64,000 bases of DNA, from the NCBI GenBank assembly GCA_903632075.3, contig CAHIKZ030004296.1, positions 288,501-352,500 on the forward strand. The letters run 5' to 3'. Under the pieces are notes generated by a model. That model ran no database searches. It was given only the letters and a program-made list of their open reading frames with translations, and was not told the origin of the DNA. Origin of the DNA: Acanthosepion pharaonis. Taxonomy: Eukaryota > Mollusca > Cephalopoda > Sepiida > Sepiidae. Below are positions 46,986-59,215 of the stretch, piece after piece (position 1 is the stretch's first letter; each line of letters starts with the position of its first letter). The position numbers and the translations under genes are program-made.

Positions 46986-47370
46986 GATATCACTTGTTTC
47001 TAATATAAACTATTTTGTGGATGAGGTGATCCTTGTTGTGTTAAAAAAAAACACAAAAAAAACAACAAATATATAACAGGAGAGAGAGTGACATGCTATT
47101 TTTGTGTATAATGCAATCCTTACTTTACAATACAGAGCATGAAAAAGTATCCACTGGCCAAATATGGAGGTGGCAATCTCATATATACAATCCATTGCTA
47201 AAGAAGCTGAAAAAAATGGCTGATTCCTTGTTCACTTCAGTAAGTACCTAACTCCTACTGATATGCTCTAAACTTACAAGAGCCATATCAGACTGAAAAA
47301 GTAGTAGTACTACTACTACCACCACCATTATAGCTGCCCAGTTTTTGCTTTCCAGATTTGATAGCGTTCA

Positions 47371-47427
47371 AATTAATCACTCAAAAGTCGGTGTAGAGCA
47401 TCTACACCGACTTCTGAGTGATTAATT
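47371..47427. other. 57-bp near-perfect palindrome
   Basis: The arm 47371-47397 (AATTAATCACTCAAAAGTCG, then GTGTAGA) is mirrored by 47401-47427 with a single mismatch; loop GCA. No similar sequence noticed elsewhere in the window. Confidence 0.95.
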
Positions 47428-47439
47428 ATTTCCCACTAA

Positions 47440-47830
47440 AACCTCTTTTCCACAGATGCAATGTAACAAGCCTCTTGCTATTCTGCTGCCATTTCCATGG
47501 AAAATGTTGATGAGCTACATTCCTTCATTCCTCACAGCTAAGAAGCACCATGCCATGTCCACTAGAATGAATCATCCTCATTGCCTTCATATTCCATTAG
47601 TAAGGAGGAAGTTCCACTTGAACAGCTTCTTCTCACAAACCGCTACCTTGTGGAACAGATCCTAGAGAAGATGCTTTCATGCCCATTACAATGTTAACCT
47701 CTTCAAGTCTAGGATTAACCATTATCTTCATAAACTATACTATTTACCTCTTACTGCTCACATAACACCCTCCTTTCCTTTAATAACCCTATACCTTGAG
47801 TGGTTCTTGGGTCTTGTATAGTGAATGTTA
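47440..47830 (+). pseudogene. LINE reverse-transcriptase C-terminal remnant, copy 2
   Basis: Blocks VRRKFHLNSFFSQTATLWNR and FKSRINHYLHKLYY, followed by a stretch ending LYLEWFLGL. These match the C-terminal 'S-F-x-x-x-x-x-x-LWN ... FKSR-x-x-x-x-L' pattern of jockey/CR1-like LINE reverse transcriptases. Two frames are needed to read through, so it is dead. It is a different LINE family from the one at 1448-2315. Confidence 0.6.
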
Positions 47831-48755
47831 GTAAGGTAAAAGAAGTAATTTAGTATTGCAAGTCATTTGAGCCAAACAAAAGCTGTAAATACAAGTTGGT
47901 TGTTTATAAGATGTGCTGCTTTAGATTAGCAGTTACTTCATGGACACAACTGCTAAAATATTATACTGTTTTATATTGCAAACTCACATTTTGACTTCTG
48001 ATTCCAATACAAAACTTCTTACATTGGAGACAAATAAATAGGCTAAGTATCCAAGACTTGTCTTCTGAAAATTTTTTCTATAAGTCTCAATTTTGTATGC
48101 TAGATGCAAAACCACTAAGTGATATTTTAAGAGACTCTTTTACATCATCAAAATAGTCAATTAAGATAGTAATCCTCTTGCTACAGTCAGTGCCAAAGTC
48201 CATCTTGAAAACCAATTCACTAGTTTAGAAAGTTTCCTCCTTACTGAGTGACCCAATAAGATATGTAAATCAAGATTAAAAATGGAGAGGATACAAAATA
48301 TAGGATCCATGCCTTAATTTAAAGTACTACCATGAAATAAATGAAAACTTTGTTTTTGTTTAATTTTCAACAATGAGTTTATATTAAGTGTACTTACATG
48401 ACAGAAGCTATTTAATAAATTAAATGATAAAAATCACAACTTCAGATTTAAATACTGAAAAACAAAAAATTGTTTCTAAGAGCAATTAACATATCCAACA
48501 TTCTTTAGATATTCAAATCTTTGACCATTTAATCTCTTTAATAAACTATCTACAAGAACATAATATATCCTGTAAGAAAGTGGAAAGTGATAACTGTGCA
48601 AACCTTTTCTGACATTTAAGAAAAATATTAATTTGCATAAAGCATAACATTTTTTTAGTTTGGATTGCATATCTTGTGAAGGCAGCTTAATTAGCTATGG
48701 GGTCTCCACCAGTCCTTGTGATTTCTAATATTTACATGTTTTTTTTGTTTTTTTT
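47831..48755. other. Unassigned AT-rich stretch
   Basis: No motif recognised. Confidence 0.45.
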
Positions 48756-49690
48756 TAAATCTCACCTTATAGACCAATCTGTTGAAACCATTTGGCTAGT
48801 TTAGATATATTGATGATATATTTATCCTATGGCCTGAACAAGATGTACAGGTCCAACGGGATGATGTAAACTATTCAATCTTCCATACTACTACTTAAAA
48901 TGTAGACTAAAACAATGAACTTCCTGAATGCCTTGATTATTCCCATAGAAAAATAATTTAGCATTGGTGTGTACAAAATACCTATATCTGAAGTTGAAAT
49001 ATATCTGTGTAAAGAAATAACTGGTTTATTGTCTTCAGTACCAAGCACATGTCATCAATAATGAGGCAAAACTCAGAGAATTAAGACACATTAATAGCTG
49101 CTTTTGATGGGACAACTATCTATTCAGAGTTGTTTCTAGAATGCAGAACAGAAGATAGTCTAGTTTAACTATGTATCTGCAGTAAGTAATCTTTATATAG
49201 GAAGGACAGTGAAACAGATTTAAAGGATTTCTAAACATTACTTGATCCCAAGGTGGTATTTAACACTAAATCTACTCTTCAAAATCTTACCAGAGATGAT
49301 CCCTCTAAAGAGAGAGGGATTTATCAAAGGCTTCATACCTCACACATATGGTAAAATATATAGGGGAGGAAAGCTAATCTTCCTCTTTAAGTCAAGCTAT
49401 AGGAACATGAGGAAAGCATAACTAAAAGGGAGATAGAAAAATCTGGTATGTCAGGCCATATCAGAGAGAAAAGGGCACAGATCACCCATTCTCAGATAAA
49501 GTCCAGATAACTGATACAGAGCATCATTGGAGAGTGAGGAAATTGAAGTAAGCAGCATGTATTGCCTTTTCGACCAGGTGTCTATGTCAGACTAGCACAG
49601 AATTCAACACTATAGTTATCTTTGCTTTGCCAAGTTGATGTTATGGAACTCAGCAATGATGCAGTTTGGAGTCACTTGAGCACTTGATGC
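48756..49690 (+). pseudogene. Penelope-like element relic (RT plus GIY-YIG end)
   Basis: RYIDDIFILWPEQDVQVQ near 48801 is the reverse-transcriptase catalytic motif C region (here R-Y-I-D-D) as found in Penelope-like elements. Downstream pieces in shifting frames read KSTLQNLTRDDPSKERG, HPFSDKVQITDTEHHW and RVRKLKEAACIAF. The last two resemble the C-terminal part of the GIY-YIG endonuclease domain (position of E in ..EA..I). The GIY...YIG motif itself is lost. At least ten stops or frameshifts are present. Confidence 0.6.
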
Positions 49691-50020
49691 TGTGAAAAAT
49701 AGATATGTCCCTTGAGAACATTAATACAAATTCCTATTATTGGGAGGTTTCTAGAGATTGCATTTGGTAGGTGAAGAATGGATCAAGTGAAAACATTCAT
49801 GGCAATAAATATACAAAGTGACTGGAGCATCCAAACAATGCTGGATGTTTTGAAATGTTTAATTTTTCTATAATTATATCAGTATCTACCAAAGTATACC
49901 ATAGAACATGAACACTAAACAGTCTTGAAAAAAATTATAAAATATAAGGTTTGTGTTTCCAGTAAAAAATGATTTTTTTTTTTTTTAACTGTGCATACAG
50001 TATCTAGTTTTGAAAAATCT

Positions 50021-50022
<2 letters not shown>
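49691..50022. other. Unassigned stretch
   Basis: Possible 3' tail of the Penelope-like relic; no motif recognised. Confidence 0.4.

Positions 50023-50084
<62 letters not shown>
50023..50084. repeat. (TA)n(TG)n microsatellite
   Basis: About 20 TA then 10 TG units; a (GA)n tract follows at 50297-50329. Confidence 0.95.
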
Positions 50085-50329
50085 CTATATTTAGAAAGCA
50101 AATTAAATTCAAACTATGTCGTTCTGGGAGGATTGTATATAACACTGTCCTCAGGCTTTGCCATTATAAACTGCACTATTTTCATATGTAAAAATTGATA
50201 GAGAATTACATAGTGTATGTGTATATGTACATACATACACACACTTATATAACATTTATCTAACAACTTTTGCAAAAGACACCGAATGTTGCTGTGAGAG
50301 AGAGAAAAAGAGAGAGAGAGAGAGAGAGA

Positions 50330-53270
50330 AAAAAAAAAGCAGTTATTGCATCAAATTTCTGTTGTTAGATCCTCTTGCTGGTTTTGAAAAATAGTTAAGG
50401 AAAAAACCTTAATCATAAAAATGTGTGTAAACCAGCCCGGATAAATAAAGGTCATATTAAGGCAAAATTCAAAAACATTAGACGTAGGGTGGCGGCACAA
50501 ATTCTTTAAACTCCAGAAATACAGACCAAAGCATATAGTCAAGATATAAACAATATAAACTTTACTCCATTGCTATTTAATGATAGTGAATATCTTAAAC
50601 CAAAAGAGTTTATAATGACACATTTGTGAGTATTTGTGCCAAGAAAATTTATTTTACTGCTCTTTTTCTGCCACGAAAGGTGTAGTTGATAATAAAGTGC
50701 ATCTAGTAATAGAATTGAGTGCCTTCTATTTGCTTCACCAACTTTAATTCTGAAATGAGTCAGGATTCCAAAAGTTTTTGTCATTACTGATTTTGTTGGA
50801 TTTGTAATCACATTTTGGCCAATCAAATCCAGACCTTTGTGCCTGAAAGGAGTTAAACTAAGTTTGTTACTTTCATATTTCTAAAATAATTAAAAACAAC
50901 CAAATTTTTTTTTTTTTTTTTTTTCGTTCAAGCTGGCAAAAAAAAAAAAACTTTAATTTTACCTTAATCTTACTCATAAATGTGCTTTTAAAAATATACC
51001 ATGCATTATGTGCAATTAAAACATATAGTAAGTCAATTGTGCTAATCAAAAAGAATATTCTGGAGTGTTTAGTTTTAACTAATTTTATTTAGAAAAAAAA
51101 ATCCATTTTCATTGCACATATTTTTTTTTCTTTGTTAATTGATTCTATCATTGAATACAGAAGAAAACATTTTTGGCATATTATGTTTTTTTTTTAATTG
51201 TAAGATAAAAACCCAACTCAAATGCAAAAATATTTGTACAGTTTATAGAAGATATTTGAATGACAAAATGTATCAAGAGATAAAACTTTTCATTAAACAA
51301 TTGGCCACAGCTGGATTGACCAGTTGAAATTAATCAATTCAAAACATTAACACAAGGATATAAGAGAGCCAACATTTAAATTTACAAGTATAGAAATTCA
51401 TTTGCATCAGATTATGGTTGTTGCTTTGATGCAAAACTTCCATATAAAAAATTAACAGAAAAGACCAAATTTAAATATTCTGTTTTTTAAATTGTGATGA
51501 GGAAAAGTGGACACTTTACAACAAAGAATGCAAGAAATTGTGAAACATCCAAAATGAACCATCCCTATGTTCATTTTAAAAAAGATATATAATGTATGTG
51601 GTAGGAATGGAAAAGAGTCCTCAACGCTGACCTCTTTTTTGAGCAGAAAACAATGTCTTTGAACACAAAGCTCTCATTTAAACCAACTGAAGCCAGCAAT
51701 TGACAAAAAGCATCCATTAACAAATGAAATAATAATTGGGTCACCATTTCTTTGATGACCAGACAAAAATTGTTACAGCTTTCTTGGCATGTTTTTCTTC
51801 ATAAGCTGTATTAATCAAATATGACACCTTCAGATTATCACATATCAATATGACACATTCAGATTATGTTCCAGTCTTTAAAGAATTCTGTTAAAAAAAA
51901 AATTCAATTCCTTGGAAGACTTAAAAAGAGCATGAAATACTTATTTCTGGAAGATTGCAATTCTACAATTGCCTGAAATATGGCAGAAGTTATTGGAACA
52001 AATCAGTAAATATATTGTTCAGTAAAATTCATATTGAAACTTTGCATCTTATATTTATTTAATAAATCAACTTAACCTTTTCAGTTAACCTATCAAAAAC
52101 AGAGAAGAAAAACAATTACATAAATTGCTATTTTCTGACCCTCTTATGAAAAGTTACTTTTTTTTAAAATGAAGTTTGTTTTATGCTATTTACTAACATT
52201 TCTACACAGAGATGTTAAATTGTATTGTGGTTATCCATAGAGGAAAAAGAATAAAGAAACAGACTTTGAATTTTAACTGATGCTGGGTTTATACTCATTC
52301 CCATGAATTTCTTCCTGTAGAACATCCAACTAACAAACATCTGATATACCACACATTTTGCTGAGAAAATATCAGTCATGGGTTTTCCCCTGCTACAAAT
52401 ACCAGTATGACCCATCCCATGTTACTAAGATGCTAATAACTACTAACGATTGTTATAGAGGACAATCTTCTGGAAAATGGAACATCTAGCAGTTGTTAAT
52501 TTTGGAAATATAATACCACTTGTTTGTTATATAATACAGTTAAAGTATTTTTGTTTCATCTTTAAAATATATTGGATCTACAAAACAGTACTGATTAAAT
52601 ATCTCATGAAGCAAGAAAAAACAAAACAAAAAACAACAACACACACAAAACCTTACTAAGTTTGATTTCTGTTAAACTTGCCCAAAAGGTAGTCCACATT
52701 TGTACAGTTGGTTATCTTGGGGGTAGAGAGGAAATAATGAAGTAGAATTTGTGTTATGCACCTTCATGTTTACAATAGGGTCACATCCACCATCTCTTGG
52801 AGTACAAATTCTGACATTCTCTTAAAGGGACACATCAAACCCTTTGCTAACTTTTGAGACATCATTCTTAGAGGAGGAAATGACTTTTGTAAATGACAAG
52901 TCCACAGACATGATAGCATTATGAACAACCTGAAAATACCAGTCTGTAAAAAATCTTCCCTCAGTTCTTGAGCCAAACTCCACCCAGCTTAGTATTATTA
53001 GCAGCAGATTGCTCATGGTCAAGTACTTGAAGAGAACTGAGATAAGCAGGGAGGGTGAATCAACATATTTTTATGGCAAATGTATGTGACAAATACATAC
53101 AAAAAGACAAACTTGCAATACAAGGAATTGCCAAGGTTTGGATTGTAAAATGCATTTTAATTGAGTCTTGAAAATTAGCAAGAAAAATGACTGCTCACAG
53201 AAGGTTGTAACATAGATACCACTTAGATAGGTCTTGGAGAGACAGGTGTAAATTGAATAACAGTTTACAT
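50330..53270. other. AT-rich stretch; one short tandem-like repeat
   Basis: ATATGACAC[CA]TTCAGATTAT occurs at about 51818-51839 and 51849-51868. The stretch 52710-53040 has two overlapping minus-strand ORFs with fairly even base composition, but I recognise no family in them. Confidence 0.45.
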
Positions 53271-53275
53271 GAAGC

Positions 53276-53279
<4 letters not shown>

Positions 53280-53331
<52 letters not shown>
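53280..53331. repeat. (TA)n microsatellite
   Basis: About 26 TA units. Confidence 0.95.
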
Positions 53332-53334
<3 letters not shown>

Positions 53335-53419
53335 GCAATGTGATCTGCAGACCATGCAGTGTTGAGTCCTGTATCCATAGTATTTATAAATGCTCAATCT
53401 CTGATATTGAATTATGCCC

Positions 53420-53423
53420 ACAT

Positions 53424-53492
<69 letters not shown>
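53420..53492. repeat. (CA)n(TA)n microsatellite
   Basis: ACACAC then about 26 TA units. Confidence 0.95.
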
Positions 53493-53498
<6 letters not shown>

Positions 53499-53954
53499 GT
53501 AGAGTCTTGCCTCTGTAAATCCAGAGCCATGCAATATTGTTTGAAGTTCCTATTTTTGTCAACAGTCACCAAAGGTTGTCTATTTTTTGGATATTTTCAT
53601 GATAATTAAATCTACAAAATCATAAAGACATATCTTTTAGATCAGTATTGTTGCAGGAAAGTTGAACACTGCAATGTTGATTCAAATAAGAAAATGTTTT
53701 TGATGAGCTAATTCTTTTTAGAATGCTCAAAGATTTGTTGCTTTCTATGAAACAAATGAATTAAGTTGAATTAAGTGATAAATAACTGAATGCAAAAAAG
53801 TTGAATTGCATCCTGTTAAATCTCTTCTAAAGATATCAACATTTATACAAACATGTACAAGTGAGAGAAAATTAATTCTAGATAAGACAGTAAGATGGAT
53901 TAATATTAATAATATTAATTAATACACAATACATAAATGCTTTTTGTACTGAAA

Positions 53955-54015
53955 TTGGAAAAAGGGGAGAGAGAGGAAAAAGAAGAGAAGAGAGGGGAGG
54001 GGAAAAAAAAAGGTT
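53955..54015. repeat. Polypurine tract
   Basis: About 60 consecutive purines (GGGGAGAGAGAGGAAAAAGA and similar). Confidence 0.93.
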
Positions 54016-54288
54016 TTCCACATACATATGAAGACAAAAATCATAGATTTTACACTAACCCAAACAGAATCCCAAGAGACACACAGACAGGGAGAGGAAA
54101 AAGAAAAGAAAGTTATGTACTTGTACTCACAAAATATACACAAATAAATTCTGACAACCCCAACGATTAAAAATATTTTATTCTGCCTACCAACTCTATC
54201 ACAACTACAATTGAAAATAATTTATCTAAGCATAATTTTTTTTTTACTTCTAAAACAATAAAAGACTTCATAACTCAAAATAAGTTAA

Positions 54289-54500
54289 AATTTGAAGGAG
54301 GAATTTATGCTATCACCTGTAATAATTGCTACAAGGAATACATAGGAGAAACCTCAAGGGATTTAAATAAAATATAATGAACCTAAAAAGGGATCTTTTA
54401 TAAAACACACTCAATGTATTAGTTACTCATCATAATGATATCATAATTTTGAATTAAAAAAAAATGAAACTTAAATTAAAGGAGAAAGCAATTTACTAAG
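54289..54500 (+). pseudogene. Penelope-like GIY-YIG endonuclease fragment
   Basis: The frame from 54289 reads GGIYAITCNNCYKEYIGETS: GIY, the Cys pair TC-x-x-C, and YIG with the catalytic-side ETSR that follows in Penelope-like elements. After a stop the next frame carries KRDLL, NTLNVLVTHHND. The intact domain nicks target DNA for retrotransposition. Only about 60 codons survive, and no reverse transcriptase lies upstream within 4 kb. Confidence 0.78.
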
Positions 54501-54773
54501 ACTAAAAGTGTATAGAAAATGATTGAATTGTCAGATCACCCTAAGTATATTTGCATCCAGCTTCTTACAACATTTCATTTTTCTTGGCAGATTTTCTAGT
54601 ATCACAATGTGGGATAATAACAAAAGTGATAAAAATATAAACACAAAGAAACTAGATGAAATTGGCTAGACTATAGGCCCAAACATAAAAAAAATTAAAT
54701 TGAAGAGTTTAAAGTTTTATGCCCCCCCTTTCATGCAAATGTGGAGTGGCATTAATATAAACATCACTTTAGT

Positions 54774-54806
54774 CTGATGATATCCTAAAGGATGAAACAT
54801 GTCGCA
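54774..54806 (+). ncRNA. Hammerhead-ribozyme-like motif
   Basis: CTGATGA (54774-54780), one extra T, stem II ATCC-TAAA-GGAT (54782-54793), GAAA (54794-54797), then the self-complementary ACATGT and C (cleavage-site position 54803). This matches the type I hammerhead core with a minimal stem III, as known from Penelope-like elements. The extra T before stem II and a weak stem I make activity doubtful. It lies about 270 bases downstream of a GIY-YIG fragment. Confidence 0.5.
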
Positions 54807-55572
54807 TGAAAATTGTCCCCACCAACTTTGTCATTAATTTCTCTAACATTGGCCTGATATACGTCATTTTTCCAACACAAATGTATAGAAAACAGGAAAC
54901 AAATACACACACACACACCTGAATACAGAGAAACAGGTATAAAAAATGTGAAAAATAAAAGCTAAATTGGCAAGAAACTAGAGATAAAAGATGAGAATAA
55001 AGATAAGGTGTGAATTTCAGATTGTGTATGTGTGTAAAAAACAGGAAACATTAACTCCAAGACAAAACAAGTAACATCTTTAGAAGAAACTATATGCAAA
55101 ACACTTGCAATAAGTGGCAAATAGAGAAATACTTGCCATTTATTTTGCTTAAAGATCAGTGGTCCCTGATGACCCCACTTCAAAAAGGGGTTACTCTCCT
55201 TCAAAAAGCAATCTCTGCAGGTGGAACCTCAAGTTATTCTAAGATGTCAAAAGAAGAGCTAACCAACTATTTCAGTAGAAAAAGTTTAGACAGATCAGAT
55301 AAATAATGAGGATTCTAGTAAATTCTTTCACACAAGTGACATGTGAAATAGAAGAGTTCATGCACAGTTATGAATGCTTGGAAACTTTTCTCACCTGCAG
55401 TATAATCACAGGTGTGCAACAGATGGACTGACAACAATTCTTCTTCAAGTAAGGATACAAGAAAACTTGCATATGGATACACACAGAGAAAAGACAAATT
55501 TGATAAAGAAACTAAAAAAATATTGACAATACCTTTCTTGTATTTACTTTATGTGCACTGAGTTTGTATATT

Positions 55573-55580
<8 letters not shown>
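54807..55580. other. Unassigned stretch
   Basis: No motif recognised; a short CA run at 54906-54918. Confidence 0.45.

Positions 55581-55582
<2 letters not shown>

Positions 55583-55630
<48 letters not shown>
55583..55630. repeat. (TA)n(CA)n microsatellite
   Basis: About 11 TA then 13 CA units. Confidence 0.95.
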
Positions 55631-55811
55631 TTTTTGTTTAAAAATTTAAAATACTGGATATTATGGAACAATGATCCACCGACACCTATTTCCCCAGGGA
55701 ATATTAAAGAAAAAAAATATTGTTAAATTGTACAACAAATATTTATTGAAACTTCAATCACATTCCTTACTTGCCTCTGTTCAAAAGTTTCTTTTCCTGA
55801 ATTTAGTACAA

Positions 55812-56152
55812 ATTTATGAAGTTATTTACATTGTTTGGACTGTTGGACACATATCCCAGTGGATAAAAGTGTTGCTTGAATTCAGTGACCTGACCACAGC
55901 TAAGGTGAACAAAAAAAAACTTGGAGAGTTGAGTTAAAGGGAGATAACTAATACTGAGACATCTGGAAGAGGCATGGCACATGGAACTAGAACAATCTAC
56001 CCTGGTGGACGAGATAAAGGATTCAGTTTGAAATTCCAATCACCTGAAAAAGGCCAGAGTGTACAATTGCCGAAACATTGTGAATATGGCAACAAAGATG
56101 AGGACAACAGTCTGAACAATGTAAAAAATTAGACAGAAATTTATGAAGTTCT
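55812..56152. mobile_element. Foldback-family element with 14-bp flanking repeat
   Basis: AAATTTATGAAGTT occurs at 55813-55826 and 56139-56152. Inside, TTTACATTGTTTGGACTGTT (about 55828) is mirrored by AACAGTCTGAACAATGTAAA (about 56111-56130). The interior matches 63480-63860 in order (GAGAGTTGAGTT, GGGA[GA]ATAACT, CATGGAACTAGAACA, CCTGAA.AAG.CCAGAGTGTA). It contains CCTGAAAAAGGCCAGAGTG ... GCCGAAACATTGTG, a hammerhead-like pair of boxes with a GGC/GCC inner stem. Confidence 0.7.
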
Positions 56153-57237
56153 AACTTTTTTTGGTGTGGAAAAAGTGAATCCTTTATTTATCTAAGTAGT
56201 ATACATATGTGGGCATACACATGTGCACACACAATACACCTTATCAAATTATTTAAAATTATATTTAAACACAAAGAAACAATTCTTAAACACCAGACAC
56301 AAAATGAACATTGGTATTGCTGTGTATTCAATTTATATTAGATTGCTTGCTAAATGATTTTCGTGGCCCTACTCACTTGAAAGATTAATACAATGATCTT
56401 ATCCATCCCCCATGCTAGTCTTCAACCTTGTACCAAACTTAATTAAGCTTGGCAAATATATCTACAACTTAAGTAGATAGGTAATTTTTTTTTTTTTGTA
56501 AATGGGTCAAACGGATATTTGAGTAAGACTGACCCACAAGCTTGACCTCAGACAACGCTTTCAGAACTCATGTGCATCAATGATAATCTGTATCCCCAAT
56601 ATCCACCAACAACATTAGGCAACCACTCCCCTAATCTCACTCCATTTACAGAGGCACAAAGATAAATTATCTCCTCTGCAATAATATAGAAAAATATTTT
56701 TTCTTCATTGTTAACTGTTGCTTATGTTGGGATTGATTTAAAAAGACAAGAAGGAAAGTTTTTTTTTTTTTTTAAAGTGGTTTCCTGGTACAACTGCTGT
56801 CTACAACCACTAGAATTAGAGATTAAATTAAAATAATAAAAGCATCAATTTCACAACTGTACACAAAAATCTCAAAGTTTAATTGAGAAATCTTATCTGA
56901 GAGATGTATCTGATTAGGAAACAATATGTTTGTTTACACTGTACTATGTCTGAGCAAGAGGAAAAAAAAAAAGCTGCTGCTTTTTACTTGTTTATTCTGT
57001 TCCATAATATTTTGTTCTTAACTTATATAGATATAGCAATGTGCTTCACTTACCTCATGGTAAAGAGGTGATAAAGATATGCAGGTATCTAATGCGGAAC
57101 ATGAACCACAGAAGCATACAAAAATATTCAGGTCTTTTATTGGATACAATTACCTTTCTCATGTAAGAGAGAAAGGTAAAACACACACACACACACATTA
57201 CACAAATAGATTAAAATCCTTATTTTAGTAGGCAGAT
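56153..57237. other. Unassigned AT-rich stretch
   Basis: No motif recognised; poly-T at 56759-56773, CA repeat at 57181-57197. Confidence 0.45.
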
Positions 57238-57640
57238 AAAAAGTTGTTAAAACATTAGCATCTCAACCATAAGACCAGAGTTCAAATCTCACTATGCTAG
57301 ATTTGTCAAGAACATGACTTAATAATATCAGCTTGCAGACAATTCTAGCATGCAGCACTGTTGGAAGGTACCTGAAAACTATGACTCAGGCTGACCCAAG
57401 CCTTGTGAAAGAAATTGGGGAAACAAACTCTTCAAAATCTGTCAATGATTGTGCTAGCAAAAAGTCACAAATCATTGTGACTGAGGGTTTTCGTGTACTG
57501 AATTTGTTAAAAAAACTGGTGATCACACCAGATTATGTGCTGTCTGTCTCTCTCTTCTAGAAACTGTAACTAAGGTTCACTCAGTATAGTTGCAGCATTA
57601 ACTACAGGTAGTCTTTCTAGCAGACAGGTATATGCAGAAA
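57238..57640 (+). repeat. tRNA-derived SINE, family A copy 2
   Basis: Head: AAAGTTGTTAAAACATTAGC (decayed A-box) and AGAGTTCAAATCTCAC (B-box). Body blocks GACAATTCTAGCATGCAGCA, GACCCAAGCCTTGTGAAAGA, GATCACACCAGATTA and TAACTACAGG are in the same order as at 32380-32740. The 75-codon ORF across it is incidental. Confidence 0.82.
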
Positions 57641-57726
57641 TAAGCAGCTGGTCATTTAGTTACTGAAAACCTTGATCTTATATGAGGTATAACAATAGAA
57701 TAACAAATCAGATAAAACAGGAACTA

Positions 57727-57807
<81 letters not shown>

Positions 57808-57817
57808 CACACACACA
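57727..57817. repeat. (TA)n microsatellite with CA edges, longest in the window
   Basis: More than 33 TA units, flanked by GTGTGTA and ACATACACACAC. Confidence 0.97.
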
Positions 57818-58384
57818 AGGTGTTAAAAGTTTAGTGATTTTGAACAGTGGATGAAAAAGTTGATTTTCTTGAAATCTCAGGACTTTGTTTTTTGTTTTAT
57901 GCTGATGTTTCAGAAATTTCAATTATTGTAATAACAGTCATGAAGTATATGAAATGACTGTTTTAAAATCTATCAAGAGCAAAGTAATCAAGTAAGACAT
58001 TGTAAATGTACTGATTTGACTTTACTGGGTGCCTAATTCTTTTGATCATGTGCCAAACTAAACTAAGTTCCATAAATATCTGGACAATTGCCACAGAAAA
58101 ATGGTTAGCATTCACTTTTTTTTTTGGAGAGAGTATCACAAGAAATCCCACTATTGTAACAGTTTGAGACATCTATTTCAACACACAAATATCTATCATT
58201 GATTAATGGAAATTAAATGATTAAAAGAAAATCATCTCAAATATAATCAGTTTTAATTCTACAATCATCAAAATGAATTTTCTGTCTACTGACCTTATTT
58301 TGAAATGTAAACAAGGTCAATAAGTAGTGTAGTATTGGTATCAGGACTTGTGTTAAATGAAGGGTAGCATTTGCAAACTTCATT

Positions 58385-59215
58385 TCTCATCAAAAGGAAA
58401 ACAGTTATCACAGTTAAGAGTAGAAAACTAAATGAAAATCTCCAGTTAAAGATTGTAACTCTTCAAAATAGAGGCAAAAGCAACAAAGCAATATCCAAGC
58501 AATTTCAAGTACCAATTCCAACAGTTCAAAACATTTTCAAGAAATTCAAGAATATCTTTTGAAGCATTTTATGGTATAGACAACAGAAACCCAAATTATC
58601 ACCTTGTGTCCTAAGAAACAATCTGAAGATTATCACTAAGGATATTTAGACTGATTTCAACAAACTCTTGTATAAGGTTGGTCTACAAAAAGATGGCCAA
58701 GAAAGACTCCCATGCTCCAAAATGGACACAAAAAGCACATTTAGATTTTACTAAGCATCATCTTGATGAAGATTCAAAATTTTGGTCATGGGAAACAAAA
58801 ATTGAGCTTCCTCAACCCAGGAGTACTACTTTTGACTAGTGAAAAAGAAGTGAAGCTTTCATCCCAAAGTCTGTCCCAACAATCAAGGATAGTGAAAATG
58901 GCATTGGGAATGGTTTTCCAGCTAGTGGGATTAGTAGCCTGAAACCATCCAAAACAAGACAATGATCAAAAACATACATGGTCCTTGGAATGGGTCATAG
59001 ATTATGATGTCACTATTTTGGAAGCCAGAGTTGAGAATTTAACACAACTGAAATTATATGGAGAGAGCTGAAGAGACAAATAATGACAAGGAAGCTTTCC
59101 AGCTGGAAACCTGGAGATCTTAGCAAATATAGAATTGGCCAAAATCCCTATCAAGACTTATAAGAATCTGGTGATGAAACAGGAGACCACTTACAGGCTG
59201 CAACAGATAATTTTT
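58385..59215 (+). pseudogene. Second Tc1-like transposase relic
   Basis: Start: KLNENLQLKIVTLQNRGKSN with AISKQFQVPIPTVQNIFKKF (helix-turn-helix). End: IIWRELKRQIMTRKLSS, corresponding to the segment after the last catalytic Glu in Tc1 transposases (PIE.LW..LK), where PIE has become TTE. The middle needs several frame changes (DSKFWSWETKIEL corresponds to the 'DE.KF...G' region). No terminal repeats found. It is more decayed than the element at 33593-35387. Confidence 0.72.

Noticed and set aside
52770..53022. Overlapping minus-strand ORFs as an srGAP exon
   Set aside because: No similarity to srGAP domains and no matching acceptor/donor pair.
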